From: Calvatia gigantea
Taxonomy: Eukaryota > Basidiomycota > Agaricomycetes > Agaricales > Lycoperdaceae
Direction of reading: 5' to 3'
DNA length: 64,000 nt
Assembly: GCA_025093985.1 (NCBI GenBank)
Contig: JACAAK010000008.1
Location: forward strand, 1,116,001 to 1,180,000
The notes beneath the pieces were generated by a model that ran no database searches, was not told where the DNA came from, and worked only from the letters and a program-made list of their open reading frames with translations. Positions 12,301-24,117 of this stretch are shown here, in pieces; within the stretch, counting starts at the first letter, position 1, and each line of letters starts with the position of its first letter. The position numbers and the translations under genes are program-made.

Positions 12301-13406
12301 GACCCTGGATCCTACTCTTTTATAGCTATCGCGATTGCCATCCGGGACTATCGAACTGCCGTAGAGCATTCGAGGAAACTTATCACAGCCCATCAGTTCG
12401 ACAATGAACCCCTTCGTATCTTGGTTGCCAGTCTTTCAAGCGGCCTTCTTCCCACTGACGCGTTTATAACATCGACGCTCCAAAAACATTTATTCCGAGA
12501 AATGAAACTGTCGGACAGTGGCTGTCAAGCACCCGGAGATGCTTAAGTGGAACCCACTCAACAAACGCTACGCACCAACCGGATCTAAGGCGACTGAAGT
12601 GGACGAGGAGGAAGAGAATGATGACGTGATAAAGGATGTGGAATCTACTGTTCCATCAACCTCGGCAGGGAGCTTCTGAATCTTCTTCGGGAAAAGCGAG
12701 CCTCCCTCCTATCCCTACAACATTAAACCCTGTTATTATAACCATCTATGGTCAAATTTGCATCGCCGCCAAGAGCTATCAAAGTGCTATCTGTATAACC
12801 TCGTTTTGCTTTTCCTCCGGATGACGGTAGCTGACCAAATCCTGCTTTCAAGTTTACCTCCTGCACGCCTATGATTATCACCCCGAAGATCCGATGATTT
12901 GTCTATGTCTTGCGATCGCCTCAATTGGGCGAGCCATGCAACGCCAGTCGGATAATAGGCATCATCTAATAGTTCAGGTTTGTGCAGTGCCCCCATCCCC
13001 AAAGGTTAAGCCTCATGTACCACCCCTAGGCTATGGCGTTCCTGACGAAGTATAGAAAGCTGAGGGGAACGAATCCGCGTGGCCTTGGGGAAGTTGAATT
13101 TAACTTTGGGCGGACATTTCACCAACTCGGTGATCCGTTTTCTACGATATGCCATTCACCCCAGCTGCTGACGGAGTCCTAGGCCTGTTTTCACATGCGG
13201 TCAAACAATACCAGAAAGTGATCGAGATGGCGGAAAAAGGCGAGGTGGGCCTGCTGCCTTGTTACCTTTACTTATTGTCGTTTACCAGTTGAACTTAGGA
13301 TGATACGTTCGTGCGAGAGGCGGCATACAATCTTTCACTAATTTATGTCCTCACTGGAGCGACACCCTTGGCTGATGCCCTGTATCGCCGCTGGCTTTCA
13401 ATATAA
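9382..13406 (+). CDS. TFC4: TFIIIC subunit Tfc4 (tau131 type), TPR protein
   Basis: Subunit of TFIIIC, which binds A and B boxes of tRNA genes and recruits TFIIIB for RNA polymerase III. N-terminus MSSSMGHRSLDEGGLSDEEQ is followed by an acidic tract, then MLAKDWDINIAEREAEFRDD, typical of the family. TPR arrays follow (AISAWSVLANCYEDMGQSAK; NQQALYCYRKVYSLDPTN; LAEIYEIMNEPRKALEL), then a charged linker with LTHAQLRELEAQKEAEV, more TPRs and the conserved end AAYNLSLIYVLTGATPLADA...YRRWLSI. About 15 short introns are needed. Two oddities: a GTCCTG-donor intron (9651-9709), and an apparent 1-nt frameshift near 12520 followed by a possible 43-nt intron (12626-12668). Sequence beyond 12669 reads well in frame, so I call it a probable functional gene with one questionable base. 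Confidence 0.88.
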
Positions 13407-14242
13407 AATTCGCGACATACCGTGGACCCTGTGTTGTCGTTACTCAAAATGCAGGCCTTTTGGGTACTGGGTGTCAGGCAAAAGTGTATTGCAGACCAGG
13501 AGCAACTGGGTCCATTACAGAATATTGTTTGGGTGATGAAAGATGGCTGACACTGCTCCTGGTGGTATGAACAATTGTTGGTGGGCCCAACTCGCAGTTA
13601 CTTCACTGGTTAAACCGTGGAGAGGAGGATGTGAGGTCATCAGACCCACTTCTGGACCTATGAAATTAGGCAAAATTCCAAACATGCCGCAGAAATGGAG
13701 AGCCTCAGATTTTTCAAGTCTTTTACTCCAACCTTGAGTGAAGCTTCAGTCAAGTCATACCTCGAAGTGGGGAAAACAATTATAATCTTAGTGTCAGTAG
13801 GCCAGCGGTCGACAACTAGGGTAAAAAGAATGACACCAATTCACCTCCTCTGGATGTTGGCGAAATAACGGAGAACGTGGAGTAATATATGGAGCAGTCC
13901 AGGTTACCGAAGTCATTTGAAATGTTGAAAATTTAGTCGCATGAGACATTTTAGGCGAACCTTGTTCCTCAATTGGGAATGTCTAGTTCAATGCTACGTG
14001 TTGACAGATGATCAATTGAACAACCAATGCTCAATTCTGTTCAATCGTCAAAAGCCCGTATTGATTAACATAATCATACGAAATATGTTCAAGGAGACAG
14101 ACAGGAATCAGATTGAGGCAGATATCGCCCTACAAATCATCGCAAGGGTATCTATGTATAATTTAAATAGGAAAAAATAGTATCGCAACAGGAGAATTCC
14201 TAGGAGTCAGAGTAGCCAAGTCAAACAATGGCCAAAACCACC
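13407..14242. other. Convergent intergenic gap, AT-richer
   Basis: Between the 3' ends of TFC4 and the DUF7729 gene. Open frames at 13345-13737 and 13941-14180 lack recognisable motifs. Base composition is visibly more AT-rich toward 14100-14200. No gene seen. Confidence 0.6.
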
Positions 14243-15241
14243 TCAAAGAAGGGAAGAGATAGCCACTGTCAAACCACCGGCAACAACGGCAACAAGGCTG
14301 GCGAACTTATCATTGACACCCCTGACGGCGCCGGAAAACTGGCCTGACTTGATACCACCAGCAGCCTGAACGGCACCGTTCAAGAAGTTGGCACCACACT
14401 TCTGCTGAATGGCACCGACCAATTCAGTTTGGCCGCCAAGCAACTGGCTGTTAGACAAGCCAGGTGCATAGAGCACATCAGACTCGAAACCAAAGTAGCC
14501 GGTGAGGATGTTACGAGTGCACGTGGTGCAAAGGGTCGCAGAGTCCATGTTGGGTTGACGGAAGAGGAAGGCAAGGTTGCTGGCACGGAAAGTAGTGAGG
14601 TTGGCGGCAACGGCATCTGCGCGCGGGGAGAGGGAGCCAGAGGAGGGGGTGTAGGATAGGGTGTTTTGAACTTGAGTGAGATCAACACCACCGGCCGAAG
14701 CAAGGGCACCCTTGATGCCAGTTGAGGTGGCATCACTGTCATCAAAGAGACAGTAGTTCGCACTGTCATCCTTGGAGCACATAGCTTTCTCCAAGGGAGA
14801 AAGAACGTAAAGCATGTCGTAGATGTCGCGAACTTTCTGATTGGGTTTGGAAGTGAGCTCCTCGGAACAAGCTGCGTAGAAGTCGGCTAGCTGGCCCCGG
14901 ATAAGACTATCTGGGCAAGCGGAGGCGGAGCCAGTGCAGATACTATCAATGGCACCCGAAACTTCAGCCTTTGAGGGGGATGAGCCTGCACTTCCGCCAG
15001 GACCAAAGCTCGAAGTAGCTTGGATCAAGGACTTGGTGCAGGCGGTGAGCGAGGCGTCGCTGTTGAATTTATTGATGAATTCACTGCATCCAGGGCTGAC
15101 ATCGCCTGGAATCAAAGGATTTGCTGAGGGTGCCTGACTGGGATGTGAGCAGCGAAGGCATGCGAAGAAATCAAGGATACCTACCGATGATTGAGCCAGA
15201 GCTGTGGTGGCAATGAGGGAGATAACGGCCAAAGTTTTCAT
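14243..15241 (-). CDS. Secreted DUF7729 protein, probably GPI-anchored
   Basis: Fungal extracellular protein of unknown function. The start MKTLAVISLIATTALAQ is a classical signal peptide ending in an AxA-type site. The mature region has paired cysteines (PGCSEFINKF; LTACTKSLI; ICTGSASACP; YAACSEELT; LCTTC) and VRDIYDMLYVLSPLEKAMCS, matching the DUF7729 pattern. The C-terminus FASLVAVVAGGLTVAISSLL is a hydrophobic tail preceded by small residues, as for GPI addition. A 51-nt intron (15134-15184, GTAGGT donor, CAG acceptor) follows the signal peptide. It is stop-free and a multiple of three, so the unspliced frame also stays open (332 versus 315 residues). The rest is a single exon. Confidence 0.87.
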   Translation of the reverse strand: MKTLAVISLIATTALAQSSVGILDFFACLRCSHPSQAPSANPLIPGDVSPGCSEFINKFNSDASLTACTKSLIQATSSFGPGGSAGSSPSKAEVSGAIDSICTGSASACPDSLIRGQLADFYAACSEELTSKPNQKVRDIYDMLYVLSPLEKAMCSKDDSANYCLFDDSDATSTGIKGALASAGGVDLTQVQNTLSYTPSSGSLSPRADAVAANLTTFRASNLAFLFRQPNMDSATLCTTCTRNILTGYFGFESDVLYAPGLSNSQLLGGQTELVGAIQQKCGANFLNGAVQAAGGIKSGQFSGAVRGVNDKFASLVAVVAGGLTVAISSLL

Positions 15242-16760
15242 ATCTACGAGATATAGAGTAACGAGTGGACGGGTTAATGGTCGACGACGACGACGAAACG
15301 TGGTAGAGGAAAAGTTTTAAGAACTGTGCGTGGGGTTGTTAGGAAAGAAGACAAAACCCCTCCCATTGTTTGGTTGGTATCTGTCAAAATACGCGCAAAC
15401 AGAAACAGTGGCACCCAGCGGCCAAGCGCTGACCTCGTTGTTCGACAATGCGACAAGCAACTGAGCGCGGCCCCGAAATCTTTCCAGCCGCCTCATCTAC
15501 TGTGAAACACGCGCGATAGAGAGCTCGGATACTGCGTTGTGAGAAATGGTTCTCCTCGTCCCACACACACCTTGCGTGGTCTGCAGGAAGCATTCAAACT
15601 GACTTACGTCAGAACTTTGGCAAACATGATTGGATAGGTGATGACCGATCTTAATTTAGCCTTAGACCCCCTGTGTCCTGACTCGACTCCTGGGAGAAGG
15701 GGGTTTCATCCCATCCTTCACCCGGCTGGTGCTGTGATCCATGACGGGGATGCCCGCTTTCGGTGCGTGGCGACCTCTGTCAAATCCAACCCATTCTACA
15801 AAGTGCCTGAAGGAATCTCGGGGTTTAAAGTTTAAGGCTCTGGGATGCTCTACTGAGGAATAACGGTCATCTCGGAGGTAAATGTACCCCCAGGGACCCA
15901 TAGTACTATCTCCGGTTGAATCGAGGGTGGGCTTGACGAAATCTCACGAAAACATCGATGACGACCTCCCAACAATCAACATTCAACGCCCGAACCTCAG
16001 ATCCATCCTTGATGGCGGTTCTGACTCAACTACCCATACATCAAACCCAAAACTGAATTACTCGCTCGTTCAATTCTTCTCCCTGCTTCATTTCTACTGG
16101 CTTCGTCGTTTCTGCGGTTTTCTTCTGATCACAAATTACGGCCAACTCGATCCTAAGCGCAGGCTCTCTCTCATGCATCTGACAAGCTGAATCACGGAAC
16201 TTTATCAGTTTCGCCAAAGAAAGACATTGTGGCTGCTACCTGCCAATCACTGACGAGTAAGTAAGGATCATAATTCCAGTGCTTTTCACGCACCACTGCA
16301 ACTCAAACACGCCCTTGATCGGCGTTGAAACCCAACTCCCTAGTGCAAACTGCGCGTGACCCATGTCGCATCCCACACCGTTTTGAATGAGTACCCGTGA
16401 TCATGATCGAGCTGGGAAAAAAAAATACAACCCTCCCTCCGAAAAGTGTGAGTGGACTACCGTAATTATGGAAGGCCTCCAACCACGTCGGCTCGAATCG
16501 TGGTTTTTTTACCAGAACGAGCATTTTCCTTTGGATCTTGCCGCATCGGGCCTGCGCTCTTCGGGTGATTATCACCCCTGGAGCTTCTCACAGACTATTG
16601 CGGTTTCTCACCGCCTTAGGAGACTGCAAGCTGTGCGCGGAGAAGATCACTCAGGACGATTATCAGGTCCTATCCTCCTCCCAACCTCCACCAAATCAAT
16701 AAATGGGTACAGAAGAACACAAAGTCTGGGTCACAACTCCAAAAAAATGTATACAAGACA
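15242..16760. other. Intergenic, no gene seen
   Basis: Upstream of the DUF7729 gene and downstream of the minus-strand F-box-like gene. It starts with a short (CGA)n tract near 15283. Short open frames (15638-15901, 16303-16575, 16387-16989) have no recognisable content; the last overlaps the antisense of a real exon. Contains the DUF7729 promoter. Confidence 0.6.
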
Positions 16761-18890
16761 TCACCACGATGTCAAATCATTCACACGTTTCTGCATACTA
16801 AAGATGCCTTGTACACTAGATGTATTATTTACGGGGTTCGAGCCCGAATACCACCTCCCAACGAAGACCGTTCCGAAACGAACCTTGCCTTCAAAGATCC
16901 ATACCCCAGAAAAGCCGTCGCCACCTGCCTCCTTCTGCCAGTGGCGAAAAAAAAGGAAAACACAAAATGTTAGAATGTCCCTCAAATAGACAGATTTAAC
17001 AAGATGATCTAAACGTACAGGTTCCCTTTTGAGTATGATGGACCCATCCTTGCGGATTCTTCCCGCATACCTAAATCCGCCCCAAGCCTGTGCATGATCC
17101 TCTAACGTCTGGTCACATAATCAACGGCTGGAGCCCAGATCACGAGCAGCTACACACCTCGCCTAGTAACAGTATGTCCACGGGTTCCCTCGCCTCCTTT
17201 TCCGAATCGCACCCTCTGTGCGAGTCAGAGTCAACCGTGAACCTCTCATACTTGTGACCATCAAGCTCGAACCCTCCCTGAGACGCGAAAATAGGGAGTC
17301 AGTCTTCCGAGAGATAGAATCAAAGAACATATTACTTCTATTTGTGAGCAAAGTTTAAGGAGACTTCTCTGCTCCGATATATCGCCTAGGGTGGGCAAAT
17401 TGGTACCACTCCCGTCCAAGTACACGAATTCGGCGAAAACGGCCTGCAGGGGTTTTCGGCACCTGAAGTCTGGGAAAGCGTGGTGCTGTCCTTCATGCCC
17501 GATGGTGCCGGGCGCTGGTACGAATACCCCTGCCATCTGCTACCCCCAACAAACCGCACCAGTCGTCAATAAGGAACTGCTTCCCCAGAACTAGATACCA
17601 CTAACGGTGTAGAAACCCTCCCAAATACCCGTCATCATTCCACGCATGGCTGGAAGGGCCCTTACCTCCGTCGCACCCTTATCTGTGAACACCATGCGCT
17701 GAAATTCGAAGTCGTGGTTCTCGCTTCGGCGTACGTTGTCCACGGAATGATTAAGGGCGTGAGACCAAGACATTGTATCCGAGAAGAGCTTCGTCCGATA
17801 CCCCCTGATCTTCCATACATCTTCTTTTGTTGGTCCAAATCGCTGTGTCGCAATGGCGATTGTGCGATTTTCCGGGAGATGGTCTGGAATGGCCATGGGA
17901 TCGATTTCCTTGAGGCAAAAGAGCAGATTTATCGCTGCATGTGCCGGATCCGGGCATTGAGGAACCCACTCCCGAGCGTAGATAACTATAGGGTTCACAG
18001 CAAGCAGGCACTGACACTGATGATGGATAATAGAGTGCCCAGCTGATGGTTGGGCATAATTGGATCCGTGTACCTGGCCGCACCAAGGAAGCCCGGACAA
18101 TATGAACGATGTATTTATGGCAGCAGGCTGACGAACCCCAGACGGTTGATAAAAGAACCAAGCGAACATATCAGAAATTAGTGCCATGCAGAGACGGAGG
18201 AATTTGATTCTTACCCTGTGACCGTTCCAGGAGTAGGGTAACAGGATGTATAGAAGTGTGTCTCTGGCATCAGGCGACAATGACAAGATATGTTCTATAT
18301 ACAATCCATGACAGGCGGGGAGCGAAGGATAAATTGAGCAACTTACCTCGCGAGAGAGTGAAACAAAGTAACCAGACGACCAGAGACTGAAGCTCATGGG
18401 TCGGGCCACCTTTGCGGAAAGTGTCATGGTTGGCCCAATGCTTGATTATGTCAAGGAGGTATTCAGGGAGGTTTGCACAGCGTAAATGTAGTTCATTGAG
18501 GCCGTCGCTCTCTTGTACCATCCAGAAAGCCGTCCAGAGATCCTGTCGAAGTTCGGTCGGTGAAAAGCTTTGACGTCGAATGTTCCGCAACATCTTCCGT
18601 CGGAAAACAAATTCGCGTGCTAGAGCGGAGTCGGTTAACTGAAACGCAAACCTGCGCCGAGTGGCGCGAATGTCAAACATCGATCGAAAAATGTCAGCAT
18701 AGAGATGAGGACAAGACTTCAGACAAAGGGAGCGGTAGAGAGTGGAGCTTGTAAGAAGCAATGACAAGACAGTGCGGGGCGTAGTCAAAACAGGGTGCGA
18801 GCCGGTTGTCGCTAGAAGGGCTATGTACTGGAGGATGTCGCTGGGGATGGTTTCGAGATAGTTGCCCATGGCTCTATGGTGAATTTCCAT
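16761..18890 (-). CDS. F-box-like protein, copy 1
   Basis: Probable SCF-type substrate adaptor. The N-terminus reads METIHH-type leader then LETIPSDILQYIALLA, an F-box-like helix pair followed by leucine-rich LSLLLTSSTLYRSLCL. A second in-frame Met at 18869 could be the real start. The gene is split into many exons: EHILSLSPDARDTLLYILLP; GPTKEDVWKI; MMTGIWEGFYT; FRCRKPLQAVFAEFVYLDG; HRGCDSEKEAREPVDILLL; HAQAWGGFRYAGRIRKDG; and a last exon starting KEAGGDGFSGVWIFEG. This tail aligns in order with copy 2 (WGQFNLIGRVRPRDG, then WLYRGYLIGNAHG), showing one gene down to 16761. The middle exon boundaries near 18030-18200 are uncertain. Substrate unknown. Confidence 0.75.
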
Positions 18891-19813
18891 TGACGACTCT
18901 CGTCAGGTCTTGTTTATAACTATCATTGTAGCGCCCAGCCGAAATTTACGGTGTCATAGCTCAAGACTTCTTCCAAGCAAAGTGACCTGAGTGCGTCCTG
19001 CTACGGCTCAGTAGGTTCCCTTATGCAGTTTTTGTCACTCACGATCAACGCATGCGTTATTGATCCGATCTTGAGATGGGGAAGCCCTGAACAATCTGCG
19101 ATTCATTCGCTCGTGCCAACCCTATAAATATTACATATAAACCAGTTTATTGCCGAGCGTGAACGTCCTTTGACTGGTCTGCCAACAACCTCGAGTCGTC
19201 AGATTCTAGCACGTGGAGATGAGCAACGAGGAAAGGCAAAGGATACATAGGCGCGGAGCATCTCGATCGAGTGCTTCAACCAGGGAGAACTCTCTCTGAT
19301 TAAGGTAGGACCTGGTGACCAGAGCAAGGCTTTTGCGTAAAGTATCCTTATCAAACCTGGAATGTAGGGAGACGCATCTTGCTTAGAGTTTGCTCCACCG
19401 ACCAGCGAGCGCGAACCAAGCGCGACACTCAGGACCTAGAACCGGCATGTCTTTGGACGAGCCTATTACCTGAATGTACTGTCGTGTCCCAAGGGGTGTT
19501 AATTTTGGTGCCCTCGTCCCTATCAATCACGCTCGCATTCATCATCTGGTATAACTCGTTGTAGTCATTTCCGACTCCAAGAGAGGTTTCAGGTGGGGAA
19601 TGCTCACGCTTGCTGAAAAGACCCCTGGGCATTAAAGCCGCGTGGCGGGTAGGTAACGCCATCGCTGATCACCGCTAACGGTTTAGTTACTAAGTTTGGC
19701 CATGCAGGAGATATGTAATTTCCAAGAGTCCGTTGCTTATTTTTAAGTCGGATGAAAACAACATCAGATTCATAACCACAACGTCAAACAATTTTTTGGG
19801 TGTTGACCTATTA
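18891..19813. other. Intergenic, no gene seen
   Basis: Between the F-box-like copy 1 start and the 3' end of the eEF1B gene. Open frames of about 60-77 codons at 19379-19662 show nothing recognisable. Expected to hold the promoter of copy 1. Confidence 0.6.
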
Positions 19814-20670
19814 TTACAGTTCTGTGAAAGAAGATGAGATACCACCAAGCGAGTGAGGGAGAAGGAAGAGACATACTCTGCATGGCGGCAATATCAGTGC
19901 TCTGAACGTAATCTTCAAGTTCGGCAATTTTCTCCTGTAACTCGTCCAGAGAAACCTTCTCATCCTCTGCAGGAATTGATGAGATCCCCCCGAGGCCGAG
20001 ATGATGAGTGAAACACATACCAATTACGAGAGTAATCTGGAGTTTCTTAATGCCGTAGCCGATCGGAACAAGTTTGCTGGCGCCCCACAAGAGGCCGTCT
20101 TGCTCGACAGCTCGAACACCAGCCTCGAGGGCAGCCATGTCAGTCTCATCATCCCAAGGTTTGACTTCCAAGGTGACAACAGACTTCGTAAAAGTTGAGT
20201 AGCGTCCACGTCATCCTCTAGGGGATCCCATACCTTGGCGACGGCCTTAGGTTTGTTGGCCTTTCTCGCGTTATACTCCGCAACGCGCTCGGCCTTGATT
20301 CTCTCTGCTTCAGCATCCTCCTCTTCATCAGAGGCAAAAAGATCAATATCCTCGTCTTCGCCTCCCTCGGTTGCCTTTGCAGCCTCGGCGGCACCACCGA
20401 GGAACGCTTCGCCTGCTGTACTAGATCCAGGCAGAGCGTCATGTTCCCCCGAGTAAGACTTGATATGTCTATACCAGCGTGCTACATGAGGGTGGGCTGC
20501 AGCATCGGAGTCTGAAGAGACCGCCTTAAACACACTGACGTCGGCCTGGGAGGGAGTGTATCTGAGTCGAGTGAGATCGTGAGTCCGATTGCTCCACAAA
20601 ACAAAGTTTACCCCTCAACATATGACCTTGTGGCGAGGTGCTCATTCAATTTTTGCAGGTTGGCGGACAT
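19814..20670 (-). CDS. EFB1: Translation elongation factor eEF1B alpha (EF-1-beta)
   Basis: Guanine nucleotide exchange factor that recharges eEF1A with GTP during translation elongation. Starts [20 protein letters not shown], then the GST-C-like segment [14 protein letters not shown] and [11 protein letters not shown], an acidic linker ([20 protein letters not shown]), and the exchange domain: [70 protein letters not shown]. The final intron splits the last Lys codon, so the last exon contributes only AACTGTAA and the protein ends AAMQKL, exactly as in yeast EF-1-beta. At least four introns, all in frame; about 215 residues; complete. Confidence 0.95.
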
Positions 20671-22218
20671 TTTTGACGAAGATAATCGATAATGAAGGTT
20701 AAGGAAAGAGATGAAGTGTTACTACCTCCAAATTTTCTGTAATCTCTGATAATCACGACATCAATTTATCACTGGCTGATTTCAGATTGGAAGTTGCCGA
20801 TCAGGATGATTTCCCCTTTTGTACTCAATTAGGGTACTCGATCCAAACTGATCTCAGCATTTCGCTGGCGGGCCATCGGGAGAGCGAGCATAATAGCAGC
20901 AGACAACTTGGTGACAACGTCCGATACGGGCGCTATTGGAGCCTCTAACTAGCTATTATACCTCAATTGCCGAGGCCCCTTGGTTTACGAGATCGTCGGC
21001 TACCTGGTCAACAAGTTTGGTTGTCAGATCGTACGCACAGGAAGTCGCGAATATTTCTCTTTGGGAACAAACGCTCTGAGTTTAACTAGGACAACGTTTA
21101 ACTAGGACAACAATGAGCGCAAGGTCGGGTACGGGAAATCGTCCATATCAATCGTTTTATGCTCGCATTAATTTCCTGGCCGTGCTGGAGAGGCTCTAGA
21201 CTCTCCAACACGCGCATGCTTTCTTGTAGGGCCGGCGCCTCGTATACCAGAACTTTGGTCCTGGTAAAAAGTCCCTTGGCTTGGATAAGTACCCAACGCG
21301 AGCATCAAATTTTACTTACTAGTTTTACCCCGCCTCTTTAGCAACCGAAAATAAGATATGCACTGCCATAAGTGTCACCGTGAATCTCGCTTTGTTGCCG
21401 AAACGCCCAGAACAATGGCCCATCCCTTGACACCTAAGACTTCCAGAAGCGAGAATGCTGGATGTGGGACAAGGCAGTCGTGCCTGCTATTGAATTTGTG
21501 GCTACTCTCGAAAGAATGACAGCCGGAGATAACTGAGGTCTGGTGATCACCGTGATGGCTATTGTCTCCATGTTGGGCCCAGGCTTTCGCAGTCTATTCG
21601 CAAGGTTGATTTCCGTTGCATGCAGAACGGGACTCCTCACGCCCTTGGTCCGACTACTTGAGTTGGTATGTAGTTCCCTGAAAGTCTAATGGAGATCGGC
21701 GAGGCTTGCAGGGTCGTATTGACCCAGAACTCCTTGATTTGACACTGATACGGTATGCAAGACCTTGTCGGTTATTGCTTCCCTAGAAGCAATCCTCCTC
21801 TACTAACTGAATGTGGACTTAATGGCGGATCGACATCATTTAAAGGTGATAATTGCGGTTTCACTGGAGCCGTAACGTGTATCATTCAGTCCCGCAAGAT
21901 TTTCGAAGCGTGGTTGAACATTTCAAAGTGGGCACTGAGAGGATCCCGTGCAGGTTTTAGTTGTGGCATTTATAGGACAAAACTGTTGAATATATCAAAC
22001 GGTCAATGCAGTAGATTCGAATGATATGTCTCTCAAATAACCACTGGCAGGCTTCCTGTGTGAGTATTTTGTATCTGAAATCTGAAAGGTTAGAGGAGTG
22101 GAAGGTTCCGAATTTGAAAAACCGACCGGCACTGGCAACTTTGGCTTCCGGCTATCAGATATTATACCGGAGCGTTAGCCCTGCCACGGCATTGTGGCTC
22201 TCGTCCACCACCACAGTA
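20671..22218. other. Divergent intergenic region, eEF1B / F-box-like copy 2
   Basis: 1.5 kb between divergent starts, expected to hold both promoters. No coding gene seen; open frames at 21159-21341, 21434-21640 and 21755-22024 are unremarkable. A 16-nt tandem repeat lies at 21081-21111. Confidence 0.6.
21081..21111. repeat. 16-nt tandem direct repeat, two copies
   Basis: The 15-mer TTTAACTAGGACAAC occurs twice separated by a single G (21081-21095 and 21097-21111), about 410 bp upstream of the eEF1B start. Both copies are identical. Could be slippage or a duplicated protein-binding site. Confidence 0.85.
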
Positions 22219-24117
22219 ATGGCTTCTCTCGACTCCATCCCTCAGGAAGTTCTTGAACACATTGCTTTCTTCGTAGCCACAGACAACTGGCTTGGTCCTC
22301 CATCCAACCTCGTCCCTCTTCTTGCCTCGAATCGTCGGATTCATTCTCTGTTATCGATCGCAACGAATCCCCACCTTTACGCCCGCGTTTTTGCCAACAA
22401 ATTTGACCTTCAACCGGTGCTAACGCGCCTAGGCATTGATGCTCTATCCCCAACTACACTCTCTGCTGAGCTAAAGCAAAGGCTCATCTATCTGAAGCGA
22501 ATGCGTCTCAGGAGAGACGCTTACGGCACCAAAGGTGGTGGGAGGTCCCAAGGCTCATTACACCAGCTACTTTGCCACGTTTATGTTTGGCTACTGGAGA
22601 ACGAAGGGAAGAACGAGAGACAGTTGAGGGAGTATGCCCAAGTTGACACATGGCTGCATGAGTTCTGGTTCAATTACGACGGCGCTTCCAATGCCATGCG
22701 TCTGATCCAAGACGGTAAATGGCCTATGAATGACAGGAATGCTGCCTTGGCGATGTGGTTATACTGGTTCTTATTGAAGCCAGGTGAGTATTACCATACT
22801 TTCATGCCATTTGTTCATTATTTCAGCGTCTGTGGTAGATGATTTTATTCCCGATGACAAAGCTCTTGACATTCTTCGCATTTTTGGGTTGGCGGCTCAT
22901 AAGGTTTGTATTCCTGCTCGCCTTTTGTCTCCTTTCACTTATTTGGCACAGTACAACCTTGCTCCAACCTCCTGGACAGAATTCCTCCCTACTTCGAACC
23001 CCGATTGCCCTAGCCTAGTGACCCACTTTGGCAGGGACTTCGAATTAATCCCCCTTCCCGCCGCTGTTCCCGCCATCCTTTCGTTCCTCACTCTGGTGAA
23101 CAGATCATCATCCCCTACCCCGGTTCCCCACCCACCATTACCATTCAAATCGATCGCTCGTGTTAAACCTAGCTCCGAATGGGAGTATGAATGGTCTCGA
23201 TGTCTTTCGCTTGCCCAAATGGATTGCGATGGCATTTTAACCGAGGCCTTCAATCCTGGAAGGTTAGTGTTCCCCGTCTTCTTTAGTTGGTCATCCCTTG
23301 GCAAAACTATTTCCACTTTGTAGTCTGGAAGGGGTCTGGGAAGGACAGTTCACGGTATGTATTTTCTGCTGTCACATTGCACCAGTCCTTGATGATTTGT
23401 TGTGATCTAGTACACGGAGTTCACAGCATACGCAGCCCTTCTCGGCGGAGCACCCCCTCATGTCCTGCAGAAATCAATGATCGCTCAACATCAACAGACC
23501 TGGAAACTCCGCGAATATCACCTCATAACTTCGGATGCGTCGAGTTCCGATTCCGGTATCGATCTCGATCTGGACTGCAATATCAGTCCACTTCCCCCTG
23601 GTGAACCCCTTCGGTCGTATTTCCCCAACGGAACTCATATCAAAGAGGACCGCGAAGGGTTAAATGTCCTCGCTCCTAACCGTGGTGGAAGCACGCGTTA
23701 TCAAAGGGCTTCACGCATCCTCTCTCATTCAGTCGAAGCGGATTAATGCAAGCAGGGTGGTCGATATCATCGTCATGGGAGAGGTTATCCCCTTTCCTAT
23801 GTTAAGATCCCTGACCTTCAATTGACCATTGTCTACAGGGTCATTCCTCGTGGGGACAATTCAACTTGATTGGCCGAGTGAGACCTCGCGACGGGTTCAT
23901 CAGCTTGTCAAAGGAATACGTACGCATCGGTGGTTTGGTTGGTTTGCTCGAACTTACTGTCTTGCGTTAGGTTGACAACGATAGGGGAAAATGGCTCTAT
24001 AGAGGTTACCTCATTGGAAATGCTCACGGGAATCTCGCAGGCCGTTGGAGAGATACCCTGAGCCCACCCGACGTTCCAGGTTACGAAGGATGTTTTGCAA
24101 TGAGCAGGCGGCGATGA
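22219..24117 (+). CDS. F-box-like protein, copy 2
   Basis: Paralogue of the gene at 16761-18890. Starts MASLDSIPQEVLEHIAFFVA, an F-box-like helix, followed by LLASNRRIHSLLSIATNPHL. The first exon runs to 22782; later exons give DFIPDDKALDILRIFGLAAH, SLEGVWEGQFT, YTEFTAYAALLGGAPPHVLQ, QTWKLREYHL, RVVDIIVMGE, HSSWGQFNLIGRVRPRDGF and the end RWRDTLSPPDVPGYEGCF before TGA at 24115. These C-terminal blocks recur across Agaricomycete F-box-like proteins. The start at 22219 is chosen because the F-box begins directly. One junction, around 23660-23730, is uncertain: it needs either a 67-nt GTCCTC-donor intron or a 1-nt shift. Probably an SCF adaptor; target unknown. Confidence 0.8.
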
